The notes under the pieces were generated by a model that ran no database searches, was not told the origin of the DNA, and saw only the letters and a program-made list of their open reading frames with translations. A stretch of DNA of 64,000 nt from Pseudonocardia sp. CNS-139 (lineage in GTDB: Bacteria; Actinomycetota; Actinomycetes; Mycobacteriales; Pseudonocardiaceae). The number at the start of each line of letters is the position of its first letter. Within the stretch, counting starts at the first letter, position 1. This document shows, in pieces, positions 29,991 through 38,433 of this stretch. The position numbers and the translations under genes are program-made. The stretch is from contig MKJX01000184.1 of the NCBI GenBank assembly GCA_001942415.1, positions 1-64,000 of the forward strand, given 5' to 3'.

Positions 29991-30649
29991 CCGCGGGGCC
30001 CGGCGACCGCGGCCGGGTCGACCACGACCACCGGCACCGGGCTGCGGCGCAGCACCTGCCGGCTGGTCGACCCGAAGAGCGCCCGGGCCGCCGCCCCGCG
30101 CCCGTGCGTGCCGACGACGAGCAGCCGGGCGGTGACCGACGCCGCGAGCAGCGCAGCGGCGGGCTGCCCCGCGACGACCTCCAGCCGCACCGGGACGTCC
30201 GGGTGGCGCGCCGTCCACGGGCGGAGGCCCTCGGCGAGCAGGGCGCCGTCGGGCCCGGCGTGCAGCACGACCACCCCGTCGCCGTGGCAGCGGGCGTCGG
30301 CGAACGCCCCCCGTCCGCCGCCCATGCCGACCACGACGAGCCGGGCGCGGCGGGCCGCTGCGAGCAGCGACGGCGCCGGCTCGTCGTCGGTGCGCTCGGT
30401 CGTGACCGGCACCTCCGGCTCGGCCCGGCGGGCCACGGTGAACGCGCGGGCCAGGATGTCGTCCGCCCGGTGCCGCAGCGGCCCCTCGGACCCGGCGGCG
30501 TACGGGGCGGCGTGCAGGATCCGCAGCGGCAGCCGGCGCACACGCGCCTCGGCCGCCGCCCAGCGGACCGCGTCCAGCGAGGTCCGGGTGCCGTCGGCGC
30601 CGACCACCACGCCGAGCGGGCCGGGCGCGCCGTCGGTGGGAGAGGCCAT
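29933..30649 (-). CDS. Universal stress protein (two UspA-type halves)
   Basis: 238 residues. The first half starts LGVVVGADGTRTSLDAVRWA; it ends LVVVGMGGGRGAFA, and the C-terminal half ends LLVVGTHGRGAAARALFGST and SPVPVVVVDP. The GxxGRG...GS/T ATP-binding loop (GTHGRGAAARALFGSTS) is intact in the second half and weaker in the first. Such tandem USPs in mycobacteria respond to hypoxia and dormancy. ATG 30649 is preceded by AGGAG. The last 25 residues overlap the DUF4389 gene and are atypical. Confidence 0.85.
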   Translation of the reverse strand: MASPTDGAPGPLGVVVGADGTRTSLDAVRWAAAEARVRRLPLRILHAAPYAAGSEGPLRHRADDILARAFTVARRAEPEVPVTTERTDDEPAPSLLAAARRARLVVVGMGGGRGAFADARCHGDGVVVLHAGPDGALLAEGLRPWTARHPDVPVRLEVVAGQPAAALLAASVTARLLVVGTHGRGAAARALFGSTSRQVLRRSPVPVVVVDPAAVAGPRGHPAGPAGSAPPGSSRNGG

Positions 30650-30733
30650 CGCGGGCTCCTGTTCCTGTCGGTCCCGGCTCCGAGCATCGCCCGAGCGGCC
30701 GTTCCCGGCAGGTCCGCCGGTCCCGTCCGGACC

Positions 30734-30747
30734 GGGACGATGGGCCC
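30734..30747. promoter_or_regulatory. DosR-box-like element between divergent stress genes
   Basis: GGGACGATGGGCCC fits the GGGACnnnnGkCCC shape of DosR/DevR sites with one difference. It lies in the 206-nt divergent region between the universal stress gene and the nitroreductase-like gene. It is low-complexity GC sequence, so chance occurrence is possible. Confidence 0.35.
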
Positions 30748-30855
30748 GAACCCGCCCCGGCACCGCCGGGGCCCGGCGACCGGGGACGGAGGACCGCACC
30801 GGTCCGGGCCTTCCGGCCGTCGCCGGCGCACACCGGCCCGGCGCACGCTCGGGGG

Positions 30856-31647
30856 ATGACGGCGGAGAAGCTCGCGGACGGGCGGGCGGTCCCCACGGCC
30901 GCCGGCGACCTCGCCGGTGCGCTCGACCGCGCGCTCGCCGCGTCCGCGCAGCCGGAGCCCATCCTGTCCGGGGCCGGGCGGTGGTGGGTGACGGGCGGGC
31001 GCGGCGGCATCGAGGTGCACGCGGCGAGCGGCAGCCACCTGCCGGCGGCGGCCCGGCGGCTGGCCCGGGTCGCGAGCGGACCCGCGCTGCTCGCCGTGCG
31101 GCTGGCGGTCGCGGTGACCGGCCACCACCCGTTCACGGCGCTCTTCCCCGAGCCGCGCCGGCCGGGGGTCCTCGCGCTCGTCCGGTGCGGCAGCCCCGCG
31201 CCGCCGACGCAGGCGGAGCGTGCGCTGTTCTCGGCGCTCGTGCGGCCCGGGCCGGCGGCGGAGACGGCCGGGGCCGGCGGGTCGGCGTACGCGGCGCTGC
31301 CGCTGCTGCGGCGGGCCGCGGAGGTCGAGCGGGCCTGGACGCACCGCGTCCCGCTCCGCGACCGGCCGCGCCTCGCCCGGTCGCTCGACCTGGACCCGCT
31401 CGACCCGCACGGGCTGCTGCTCGTGCTGGGCAGCCACCACCTCCGGGCCGCCGGTGACGTCGAGGTGGGCCAGGCGATGGCCCGGCTGCGGCTGACCGGG
31501 CGGCTGCTCGGGCTGCGGACCACGGTGCTGGCCGGCCCGGCGCAGCTCGCCGGCCTGCGCCCGGGCGCCGTCCCCGGCGCGGACCGGGGCCTCGCCCCGC
31601 TGCTCGTCCTGGACGTCCGGACGGCGGCCGCGGACCCGGGTCGCTGA
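30856..31647 (+). CDS. Acg-like nitroreductase-family protein (short form)
   Basis: 263 residues starting ATG 30856. The order of segments (AERALFSALVRPG, LLRRAAEVERAW, GLLLVLGS, VEVGQAMARLRLTGRLLGLR, TTVLAGPAQL) follows the C-terminal half of the Acg/Rv3131 nitroreductase family found a few kilobases downstream at 33360-34367. It lacks the VHNTQPWRW N-terminal flavin segment of that paralogue, so it may be an incomplete or ligand-storage variant. It is divergent from the universal stress gene. The function is inferred from resemblance only. Confidence 0.55.
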   Translation: MTAEKLADGRAVPTAAGDLAGALDRALAASAQPEPILSGAGRWWVTGGRGGIEVHAASGSHLPAAARRLARVASGPALLAVRLAVAVTGHHPFTALFPEPRRPGVLALVRCGSPAPPTQAERALFSALVRPGPAAETAGAGGSAYAALPLLRRAAEVERAWTHRVPLRDRPRLARSLDLDPLDPHGLLLVLGSHHLRAAGDVEVGQAMARLRLTGRLLGLRTTVLAGPAQLAGLRPGAVPGADRGLAPLLVLDVRTAAADPGR

Positions 31648-31668
31648 GCGGACGGACCCGGCCCGGGC

Positions 31669-31878
31669 GTCCGGTATGTCCTGGCCGACGGGATCCGGGA
31701 GTGGGTCGCCGCGCTGGACCGCGGCTCGTGCCCCGTCGCGACGTTCCGCCCGGAGACGTTCCGCGTGCGCGACACGCCCGGCCCGCTCGTCGCCGGCGAG
31801 CCCGAGCGGGCACGGGCCTGGGGCGCGCGGATCGGGGCCGAGGCCGGGCGGAGGCGGGCGGTGTGCACCGGGCCGTGA
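31669..31878 (+). CDS. Small hypothetical protein, start not identifiable
   Basis: An open frame of about 69 codons with normal codon bias encodes VRYVLADGIREWVAALDRGS, then PVATFRPETFRVRD and GEPERARAWGARIGAEAGRR, ending TGA 31876-31878. It runs on directly from the stop of the preceding gene but has no ATG, GTG or TTG in frame. Either a base is missing upstream or it is the displaced C-terminus of the preceding gene. The family is not recognised. Confidence 0.4.
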   Translation, partial: VRYVLADGIREWVAALDRGSCPVATFRPETFRVRDTPGPLVAGEPERARAWGARIGAEAGRRRAVCTGP

Positions 31879-31885
31879 CCGCCCG

Positions 31886-33363
31886 TCACGCACCGGGGGC
31901 CGCCTCCCAGACCCGGGCGGCCCGCTCCAGCGACCCGGCGACCGAGCGCCCGGTCGGGACGGTGACGGCCTCCGGCCACGGGTCGGCGTCCCCGGCCATC
32001 GCCGCGGCGACGGTCCCCGTCGCGTCGGAGATGCTCCCGGCGTCCGCGTCGCGCGCGGCGATCCGCCGGCCCGCCGCCGCGGCCGTGGTCCGGCAGCGGA
32101 GCCCGACGAGCGTGCTGTGCGTGCGGCGGGCGAGCGCCGCCGCCTGCCGCCGGTGCTCGCCCGACGTCCAGGACGCGTCGAGGACCACCGACTCGCCGCG
32201 GGCGAGCAGGCCCTCGGCCCGGTGCAGCAGCTCGGCGTAGAGCCCCTCGGTGCGCTCCGGCGCGTAGAGCCCCTGCCGGTAGCCGGCGGCCGCGCTCGCG
32301 GTCGGGTCGAGGCCGGCCAGCTCCTTGCGGACGCGGTCGCTGGAGAGCACGACGGCCCCGAACCGGTCGGCGAGCCCGCCCGCCAGCGTCGTCTTGCCGG
32401 TGCCCGGCAGCCCGCCGACCAGCACGAGCCGCACGTCGCCCGCGCGCAGGTGCCGCAGGGCGATGTCGGTGTGGACGCGCGCCTGCTCCGCGGCCGCCGC
32501 GGTGCCGTCCTGGGCGTGCCGCAGCCACGCGACCTTGGCGCGCACCATCGCCCGGTAGGCGACGTAGTGGTGGCGCAGCGACGCCGGGGCCGGGTCGCCG
32601 GAGAACTCCCGGTACGCCTCCAGGAACCGCTCGCCGAGGTCGGGGCGGCCGAGCCGTTCGAGGTCCATCGCGAGGAAGGCCACGTCGTCGAGCGCGTCGA
32701 GGTGGCGCAGGCGGTCGTCGAACTCCAGGCAGTCGAGCACGCGCGGCCCGTCGTCGAGGCAGAAGACGTCGGCGGCGATCAGGTCGCCGTGGCCGTCGAC
32801 CACCCGGTCGCCGTCGACCCGGCCGGCGAACAGCGGGCCGCGGCCGTCGAGGAACCGCATGGCGAGGTCCGCGACGGCGTCCAGCGGGCCGGCGGCCGGG
32901 CCGTCGAGCGCCCGCAGCTCGGTGACGTTGGCCCGCCACCGCTCCCGCAGCGCGTCGCGGCCGCCCTCGACGGCGATGTGCGGGCCGCGGTCGGCGCGCG
33001 TGTGGAACGCGGCGACGAGCCGCGCGAGCGCCCGCAGGTCGCCGGTGACGTCGGTGCCGGCCTCGACGCGCGCGGCGAGGCTGCGGTCGGCGGGCATCCG
33101 GCGCATGACCAGCGCGTGTTCGGCGGCGGCGCCGCCGGCGCGGCCGTGCCGGTGGGGTCCAGCGGCGAGACGTGCACCAGGCCCAGGTAGACGTCGGGGG
33201 CGAGGCGGCGGTTGAGCGCCAGCTCGCGGCGCAGCGCGTGCAGCCGCCGCTGCGGGGTGCTGAAGTCGAGGAACGGCGTGCGGACCGGCTTCTTCACCTT
33301 GTACGCGCGGTCGCCGGCCAGCACGACCAGGCCGATGTGCGTCTCGTGGACCTGCGGGTTCAC
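31886..33363 (-). CDS. Fused aminoglycoside-phosphotransferase-like and AAA-kinase protein (Rv2004c-like; one apparent frameshift)
   Basis: About 492 residues. The N-terminal part (VHETHIGLVVLAGDRAYKVK, HGDLIAADVFCLDDG, DCLEFDDRLRHLD) is an APH-type kinase with the catalytic HGD and DFD-like EFD motifs. The C-terminal part has P-loop VGGLPGTGKTTLA and VVLSSDRVRKEL with VVLDASWTSGEHRRQA, an AAA_33 kinase. The same two-domain order is found in the DosR-regulated Mycobacterium tuberculosis Rv2004c. GTG 33363 overlaps the nitroreductase stop (GTGA). One G is missing near 33148. The phosphoryl acceptor is unknown. Confidence 0.82.
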
Positions 33364-34367
33364 GTCCGCTCGCCGCTCGGTACGGGCAGCAGCACCGCGT
33401 GCAGCGCCGGCGCGGGTCGGGGCCAGCGGGCGGGCGTGCGCCGCGGGCCAGCGGACCGGAGCACCAGCTGCGGGTGCTCGGGGATGTGCAGCAGCCCGGT
33501 GCGCATCTCGCGCCGGGTGGCGCCGATCTCCACGGCCTGGCTGAGCGGCGTGGTGGCCAGCCCCATGCCGGTCGCGGCGAGCAGCACGGCGCCGGCCGCC
33601 TCGCCGGCCCGGAGCCTGGCGAGCACGTCGTCGGTGCGGGTCGCGAGGACGAGCAGCGCCGCGGCGTCGTCCAGCGGCGCACCGGGCGGCGGTGTCTCCT
33701 GCGCCGGGGCGCCGGGCCCGAAGGCGCGCAGCCCGGTGAGGCCCGCGGGCCGGGGGAGCGGCCCGGCGAGGTTCCCGGCCGGGACGCCGTCGTGGCTCCC
33801 GGGCAGCCGGTTCGTCCAGGTCCGCAGCTCGGCCGCGTAGCCCGGCTCGTTCGCCTGCCGGACGCCCGCCTCGGCGAGCAGCGCGAGGAAGCGCCGGCGG
33901 GCGGCGGCGTCGGCGACCGGCACGAGGACGGCACCGGCCCGGCGGGCGTGCTCCCGCAGCACCCACACGTGGCCGGCCGGCACCGGGCGGTGGCTCATGC
34001 GGCGCCGGTCGGTGCGGCGGGCCGTGATCGCCGGGTACAGCGCCGCGGACGCCGCGTCCACGTCGTCGCCCGCCGGACCGACGAGGACGGTCGCGAGGTG
34101 GCGCGCGTCCTCGGGGTCGGGGAACCGCCGGACGTCGGCGTAGAGGCCGCGGGCGGCCAGCGCGACCTGCAGGTGCTGCAGCGCGGCGCCGCAGCTGAGC
34201 AGGAGGTCGCGGCGGTCCGGGTCGGTCGCGGCGAGGTGGCGGTCCCGGTCCGCGTACAGCCCGACCCGGTCCGGCCCGATCCGCCAGCGCCACGGCTGCG
34301 TGTTGTGCACCGACGGGGCGTGCAGCGCGTCCCCGACCGCGGCGGGCAGGTCCGGGAAGCGGGGCAT
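33360..34367 (-). CDS. Acg-type nitroreductase-family flavoprotein
   Basis: 335 residues starting MPRFPDLPAAVGDALHAPSV followed by HNTQPWRWRIGPDRVGLYAD, the Acg hallmark. Further blocks are DLLLSCGAALQHLQVALAA, ITARRTDRRRMSHRPV and LATTPLSQAVE. In the mycobacterial Acg the flavin site is closed by a lid and the protein lacks nitroreductase activity; it may store FMN during dormancy. ATG 34367 has GGAGG. It is the first gene of an operon with the Rv2004c-like kinase. Confidence 0.85.
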   Translation of the reverse strand: MPRFPDLPAAVGDALHAPSVHNTQPWRWRIGPDRVGLYADRDRHLAATDPDRRDLLLSCGAALQHLQVALAARGLYADVRRFPDPEDARHLATVLVGPAGDDVDAASAALYPAITARRTDRRRMSHRPVPAGHVWVLREHARRAGAVLVPVADAAARRRFLALLAEAGVRQANEPGYAAELRTWTNRLPGSHDGVPAGNLAGPLPRPAGLTGLRAFGPGAPAQETPPPGAPLDDAAALLVLATRTDDVLARLRAGEAAGAVLLAATGMGLATTPLSQAVEIGATRREMRTGLLHIPEHPQLVLRSAGPRRTPARWPRPAPALHAVLLPVPSGERT

Positions 34368-34451
34368 GGGTCCTCCTGCTGCTTGCGGGGTCCCGCCGAG
34401 CATCCGCGGGCCGCCCGGCCCGCCGCGACGGCCGCTGGACCCGCAGGGCCC

Positions 34452-34465
34452 GGGCCGTTCGGCCC
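34452..34465. promoter_or_regulatory. Second DosR-box-like element
   Basis: GGGCCGTTCGGCCC (inverted arms GGGCC/GGCCC, 4-nt centre) lies 85 nt upstream of the Acg-type gene. It has the size and symmetry of the element at 30734, though position 4 is C, not A. Weak on its own; it is noted because both elements precede dormancy-type genes. Confidence 0.25.
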
Positions 34466-34508
34466 CCGGCCCCCGGACGCCGAGCCGCAGCAGCGGCGCG
34501 CCCCGTGC

Positions 34509-34606
34509 CGCGAGTCGCCGAAAAAGTGCGCGCGAGTCGCGCTCTGGCCGCACGCGAGTCGGGGTGTGGGTGCACGCGAGTCGCGCTGTGGGAGCGCGCG
34601 AGTTGC
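34509..34606 (+). repeat. Iteron-like array A: five 22-bp units, one orientation
   Basis: Cores GCGAGTCG (last copy GCGAGTTG) begin at 34510, 34532, 34554, 34576 and 34598, exactly 22 bp apart and all in the same orientation. The preceding bases are usually GTGCrC and the following bases are variable. The array occupies the divergent region between the Acg-type operon and the alginate lyase gene. The 31 bp at 34509-34539 are identical to 55446-55476 in array C. There are no unique spacers of CRISPR type. The whole 437-nt gap 34368-34804 holds no gene I can support. Confidence 0.9.
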
Positions 34607-34804
34607 TGCCGGGCGAGCCGGTCGGCCGTGAGCGCGGCGAGCCGGGTGGCGAGGCCCGGCTTGACGAGCGGGGCGCCGACGTCGATCGGGGCGTACCAAT
34701 GCGTTCAAAACGGCTCCCGATCGGGTCGATCATCGGCGCGGGCGTTGTCCGCCGTTCCCCGGCCGGGTACGAGCAAGATCGGAACCCGACCGGACAGGAG
34801 CCCG

Positions 34805-35634
34805 ATGACCCCGACGACCGCTGCCGTGCTCGTGGCCGCCGTGCTCGCCGCGCCGCCGGCGCCGCCTCCCGTGCCGGTGCCCGCGCCGTCCGGGTCTGCG
34901 TCCCCGCGCTCGGCGAGGGCGGGATCCTCGGCGTGGTCGGCGACCTGCTCGCGCCGTTCACCTGCCCGCGCGCGGAGCAGTCGCTGCCCGCCGAGCTGAT
35001 CGACCTCTCGTCCTGGAAGCTCACGCTGCCCGTGGGGGAGGAGGGCCGGCCGCAGGAGATCCTGCTGCCGGGCCTGCTGACGTTCGCGAGCGAGCACTTC
35101 GGGCTCACGCCCAACCGGGACGGGGTGGTGTTCCGCGCCCCGGCGGGCGGCGTCACCACGGAGAACAGCAACTACCCGCGCTCGGAGCTGCGGGAGATGC
35201 GCGGCGGCGAGCGCGCGGCGTGGTCGAACACCGCCGGCACCCACGTGATGGAGGTGCGGGAGGCGATCACCCGGGTGCCGCCGGTGAAACCGGAGGTCGT
35301 TTCCGCGCAGATCCACGACGGTTCCGACGACGTCATCCAGATCCGTCTCCGCGGGCGCACGCTGGAGCTCGTGTACGACGACGGCGACGCGCAGGTCACG
35401 CTCGATCCCGACTACGCGCTCGGCACGCCGTTCGACCTTCGGATCGTCGCGGAGAACAGCCGGATCGCCGTTTTCCACAACGGCGTGCAGAAGGCGGACC
35501 TGCCGCGCAGCGGAACCGGCTGGTATTGGAAGGTCGGCGCGTACACCCAGTCGAACCCGGGCGACGGGGACCGGCCGGACGCCGTCGGCGAGGTTGTCGT
35601 CTACGCGTTGCGGATCGAGCACGCCGGCGGCTGA
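34805..35634 (+). CDS. Secreted alginate lyase-like polysaccharide lyase (PL7; one apparent frameshift)
   Basis: ATG 34805 follows AGGAG. The leader is a short hydrophobic stretch TAAVLVAAVLAAPPAPPPVP, consistent with secretion. After a break near 34897 the catalytic domain (about 225 residues) carries all three PL7 hallmarks: RSELREM, QIHDG (QIH) and YWKVGAYTQS (YxKxGxYxQ). The conserved R, Q, H and Y residues cleave uronate polymers by beta-elimination. Parts of the 3' half have somewhat lower G+C (for example AAACCGGAGGTCGTTTCC), which could reflect transfer. It stands alone with no sugar-uptake genes beside it. Confidence 0.85.
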
Positions 35635-35738
35635 CCGGCGCGTTCCGGGGTGATCACCGGACGGGCGTACCGGCCATCGCGGCTGGAAGTGGCCGTGCAC
35701 CCGGTCCGACGTGCGCGAATGTGTGTGACTCGGGCTAT

Positions 35739-35758
35739 GCATACAGTATGCTAGCCAG
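35739..35758 (+). promoter_or_regulatory. Leaderless promoter with overlapping operator-like palindrome
   Basis: The -10 TATGCT (35747-35752) is followed by six bases and then GTG 35759, placing the predicted transcription start on the start codon. A perfect palindrome GCATAC-A-GTATGC (35739-35751) overlaps the -10, so a repressor bound there would block initiation. No good ribosome site is present. Confidence 0.6.
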
Positions 35759-36346
35759 GTGACCGACGCCTGGAAGAACCGCCCGACGCTGCCCGGAGCG
35801 CACGTCCGGCTCGAACCGCTGGCCCCCGAGCACGCCGACGGCCTTTTCGACGCCGGCAACGACCCGGCGATCTGGACGTGGCTCGCCGTGCGCCGGCCGG
35901 CCGACGTCGACGGAATGCGCGGAATCATCGACAAGGCCCTTTCCGACGGCACCCGGCTGGCCTGGGCGCAGGTCGACGCGAAAAGCGACGAAGTGGCCGG
36001 GACGACGTCCTTCTACCAGATCGACGCGACCCACCGGGTGCTGTCGATCGGGCACACCTGGATCGGCCCGAAATGGCAGCGCACCCCGCTCAACAGCGAG
36101 TCGAAGCTGCTGATGCTGCGGCACGCGTTCGAGGAGCTCGGGGCCAACCGCGTCTCGCTGGAGACCGACATCCGCAACGAGGCGTCGCAGCGCGCCAACG
36201 AGCGGCTGGGCGCGTACCGCGAGGGCGTGCTGCGCGCGCACCGCGTCCGCCCGGACGGCACGGTGCGCGACACCGTCGTCTACTCGGTGGTCTCGGGCGA
36301 GTGGCCGGCCGTCGAGAAGCGGCTGCTGGAACGGCTCGCCCGGTAG
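35759..36346 (+). CDS. GNAT N-acetyltransferase, RimJ-like
   Basis: 195 residues. LEPLAPEHADGLFDAGND and VAGTTSFYQIDATHRVLSIG are the typical RimJ/RimL beta strands; NEASQRANERLGAYREGVLR is the acetyl-CoA-side helix with the N-E-A-S-xx-xN-E-x-LGA motif. The family acetylates protein N-termini or small amines. GTG 35759 is taken as a leaderless start (see the promoter). It stands between the alginate lyase and the HD hydrolase, with no clear link to either. Confidence 0.88.
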   Translation: MTDAWKNRPTLPGAHVRLEPLAPEHADGLFDAGNDPAIWTWLAVRRPADVDGMRGIIDKALSDGTRLAWAQVDAKSDEVAGTTSFYQIDATHRVLSIGHTWIGPKWQRTPLNSESKLLMLRHAFEELGANRVSLETDIRNEASQRANERLGAYREGVLRAHRVRPDGTVRDTVVYSVVSGEWPAVEKRLLERLAR

Positions 36347-36438
36347 TTCACCTCGCGGCCACCCGCGGCCCGCGCCGTCGCCGGCCGGTCACCTGCCGGG
36401 AGTGGGGCCGGGCCGGTGGGCCGAGTACGAACAGGGGC

Positions 36439-37086
36439 ATGGAGGAACTGGTCAGCAGGGTCCGCGAGCAGGTCGCCGGCACGTTCGGCCCCGACGCCGT
36501 CGCGCACGACCTGCCGCACCTCGACCGGGTGCACGCGCTCGCGCGGGCGCTCGCCGAGCGGGAGGGCGGCGACCCGGTGGTCGTCGGGGCGGCCGCGTAC
36601 GTGCACGACTACCACCGCATCCTGGAGAAGCGCACCGGCGACCCGGTGCGCCCGGAGGCGGCGGCCGGGCCGATCGCGGAGGTGCTGGCCGCGGCCGGGC
36701 TCGCGCCCGCCGTCGCCGACGCCGTGCTGGCGTGCGTCGCGTGCACGGACGTCTACGGGTTCGCCGCCGACCCGGTCGCGCTGCCGGACCGGCCGGTGGA
36801 GGGCCGGGTGGTGCGCGACGCCGACGTGCTCGACGCGCTCGGCGCCGTCGGGATCGCCCGCGCGTTCATGTACGGCGGGGCGCTCGGCGAGCCGATGTGG
36901 GTGCCGGACGCGCCGCTGCAGGACGGCTACCGCGAGGGCCGCACGTCGTCGGTCGTGCACCACTTCCACGAGAAGCTGCTGCGGCTGGAGGACGACATGT
37001 GGACGGCCACCGGCGCCGGGCTGGCCCGCGAGCGCACGGCGTTCATGCGGGACTTCCTGGCCCGGCTGGAGACGGAGTTGGCCTGA
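36439..37086 (+). CDS. HD-domain phosphohydrolase
   Basis: 215 residues. The metal-binding set is AHDLPHLDRVH (first His), AAYVHDYHR (HD pair) and VRDADVLDALG (final Asp), as in YfbR/YedJ-like HD hydrolases. The probable substrate is a nucleotide or other phosphate ester. ATG 36439 lacks a strong ribosome site. A complex hairpin region separates it from the convergent MFS gene. Confidence 0.85.
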   Translation: MEELVSRVREQVAGTFGPDAVAHDLPHLDRVHALARALAEREGGDPVVVGAAAYVHDYHRILEKRTGDPVRPEAAAGPIAEVLAAAGLAPAVADAVLACVACTDVYGFAADPVALPDRPVEGRVVRDADVLDALGAVGIARAFMYGGALGEPMWVPDAPLQDGYREGRTSSVVHHFHEKLLRLEDDMWTATGAGLARERTAFMRDFLARLETELA

Positions 37087-37089
37087 GCC

Positions 37090-37155
37090 CTCGCAGACCC
37101 TGGGGCCTCCTCGCAGCCCGTCGGCGGGCTGCGAGGAGGCGCGGCGGGCTGCGAG
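37090..37155. repeat. Inverted array of four CTCGCAG units with a 15-bp terminator stem
   Basis: CTCGCAG occurs at 37090 and 37110, and its complement CTGCGAG at 37129 and 37149; both pairs have a 20-bp period. The inner pair forms a perfect 15-bp stem CCTCCTCGCAGCCCG (37106-37120) with loop TCGG and its complement (37125-37139). It sits between the convergent HD and MFS genes and is probably a bidirectional terminator. It is related in layout, not in sequence, to the 22-bp arrays. Confidence 0.85.
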
Positions 37156-37158
37156 GAC

Positions 37159-38433
37159 TCAGGGGCCGGTCCGGGCCGCCGCCACTGTCGCCAGCACCGC
37201 CAGTGCGACCGGCACCGTGAACGCCGCCGCGCCGGCCGCGAGCAGCGCGCCCGTCACGCCGATCGCCGCCGCCGGCCCGACCAGCTCCGCCAGCAGCACC
37301 GCCGCCGAGACGCGCCCCGTGCCGCCGGGCGGGGCCAGGGTGAACGCGGCCGTGGCGGCGGCGGCGTTGGCGACGCCCATGCCGGCGCTCGCGGCCGTCC
37401 AGGCCAGGCCGGGCCAGAGCGGGCCCGTGCCGGCGGCGACCCCGGCCGCGCCCAGCGCCACCAGCGCCGCCCCCACCGCACCGCGCACCGTCCGGCCACG
37501 CCCGCCGGCCCGGGCGTCCAGCCGTTCGTGCAGGAACGCGGCGGCCGGGAACGTCACGCGCCCGCGGCCAGCACGACGGCGGCCTCGGCGGGCGCGAGCA
37601 GGAGGGCGAGGTGCACCTGCGTCGCGAAGTACCCGGCCGCGAGCAGGCCCTTCGCGGCGACGGCGGCAGGCAGCCCGCGCGCGAGCCGCAGCGCGCCGGG
37701 AGGCAGCACCGGCCGCAGCGCCGCGCCCGCGACCAGCGCCCCCGCGGCCGCGACCGGCAGCCCGGCGGGCCCCAGCTGCACGCCCGGCGACGAGCGCCCC
37801 GGTCCCGGCGGCCAGCGCCGCGGCGGCGAGCAGCGACGCCGGCCGGCCCGGTGCCGCGTCCGGCCGCTCTCGTGCGCCGCCGGCCAGGCATCCGGCGGCG
37901 GCCGCGACGAGCGGCAGCATCAGCAGGAACACCGCCCGCCAGCCCCACACCGACGCGACGGCGACGGCCACCGCCGGGCCGGCCAGCGCCGGCACGACGA
38001 ACGCCGACCCGAACACCGAGAGCATCCGCGGCCGCAGCGCGGGCGGGTACGCCGTGGAGATCGTCGCGTACACGCCGGTGACGAGCGCGCCGCCGCCGAC
38101 GCCCTGCAGCACCCGCCCGGCCAGTAGCGTGGCGACGTCCGGCGCGGCGGCGGCGACGGCGAGCCCGGCCGCGGCGACGGCCAGCGCCAGGCGCAGCGGC
38201 AGCGTCACCCCACGGCGGTCGGCGAGCCGGCCGGCGGCCGCCGCGCCCAGCACCTGGGCCAGCAGGAACGCGGTGAAGAGCCAGCCGTACAGGGCACTCC
38301 CGCCGACGTCCGCCGCGGCCGCCGGGGCCACCGTCACGACCGCGAGCTGCTCGAACGCGACCAGCGACACGGCCAGCACCACCCCGGCCGTCGTCCGGCG
38401 CAGGCCGGGCGCGAGCACGCTCACCGCGTTCAC
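37159..38433 (-). CDS. MFS exporter (two apparent frameshifts)
   Basis: About 425 residues once breaks near 37783 and 37558 are corrected. It starts GTG 38433 in a GTGA overlap with the GT8 gene. Drug-antiporter landmarks are GWLFTAFLLAQVLGAAAAGR with LADRRGVTLPLR (motif A), AGRVLQGVGGGALVTGVYA (motif C-like) and GTGRVSAAVLLAEL near the end. Twelve or more helices. As the last gene of an operon with a glycosyltransferase and an SAH-hydrolase-like protein, it may export the product of that set. Confidence 0.78.
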   Translation of the reverse strand: MNAVSVLAPGLRRTTAGVVLAVSLVAFEQLAVVTVAPAAAADVGGSALYGWLFTAFLLAQVLGAAAAGRLADRRGVTLPLRLALAVAAAGLAVAAAAPDVATLLAGRVLQGVGGGALVTGVYATISTAYPPALRPRMLSVFGSAFVVPALAGPAVAVAVASVWGWRAVFLLMLPLVAAAAGCLAGGARERPDAAPGRPASLLAAAALAAGTGALVAGRAAGARRAAGRGRGGAGRGRGAAAGAASRRAAARARAACRRRREGPARGRVLRDAGAPRPPARARRGRRRAGRGRVTFPAAAFLHERLDARAGGRGRTVRGAVGAALVALGAAGVAAGTGPLWPGLAWTAASAGMGVANAAAATAAFTLAPPGGTGRVSAAVLLAELVGPAAAIGVTGALLAAGAAAFTVPVALAVLATVAAARTGP

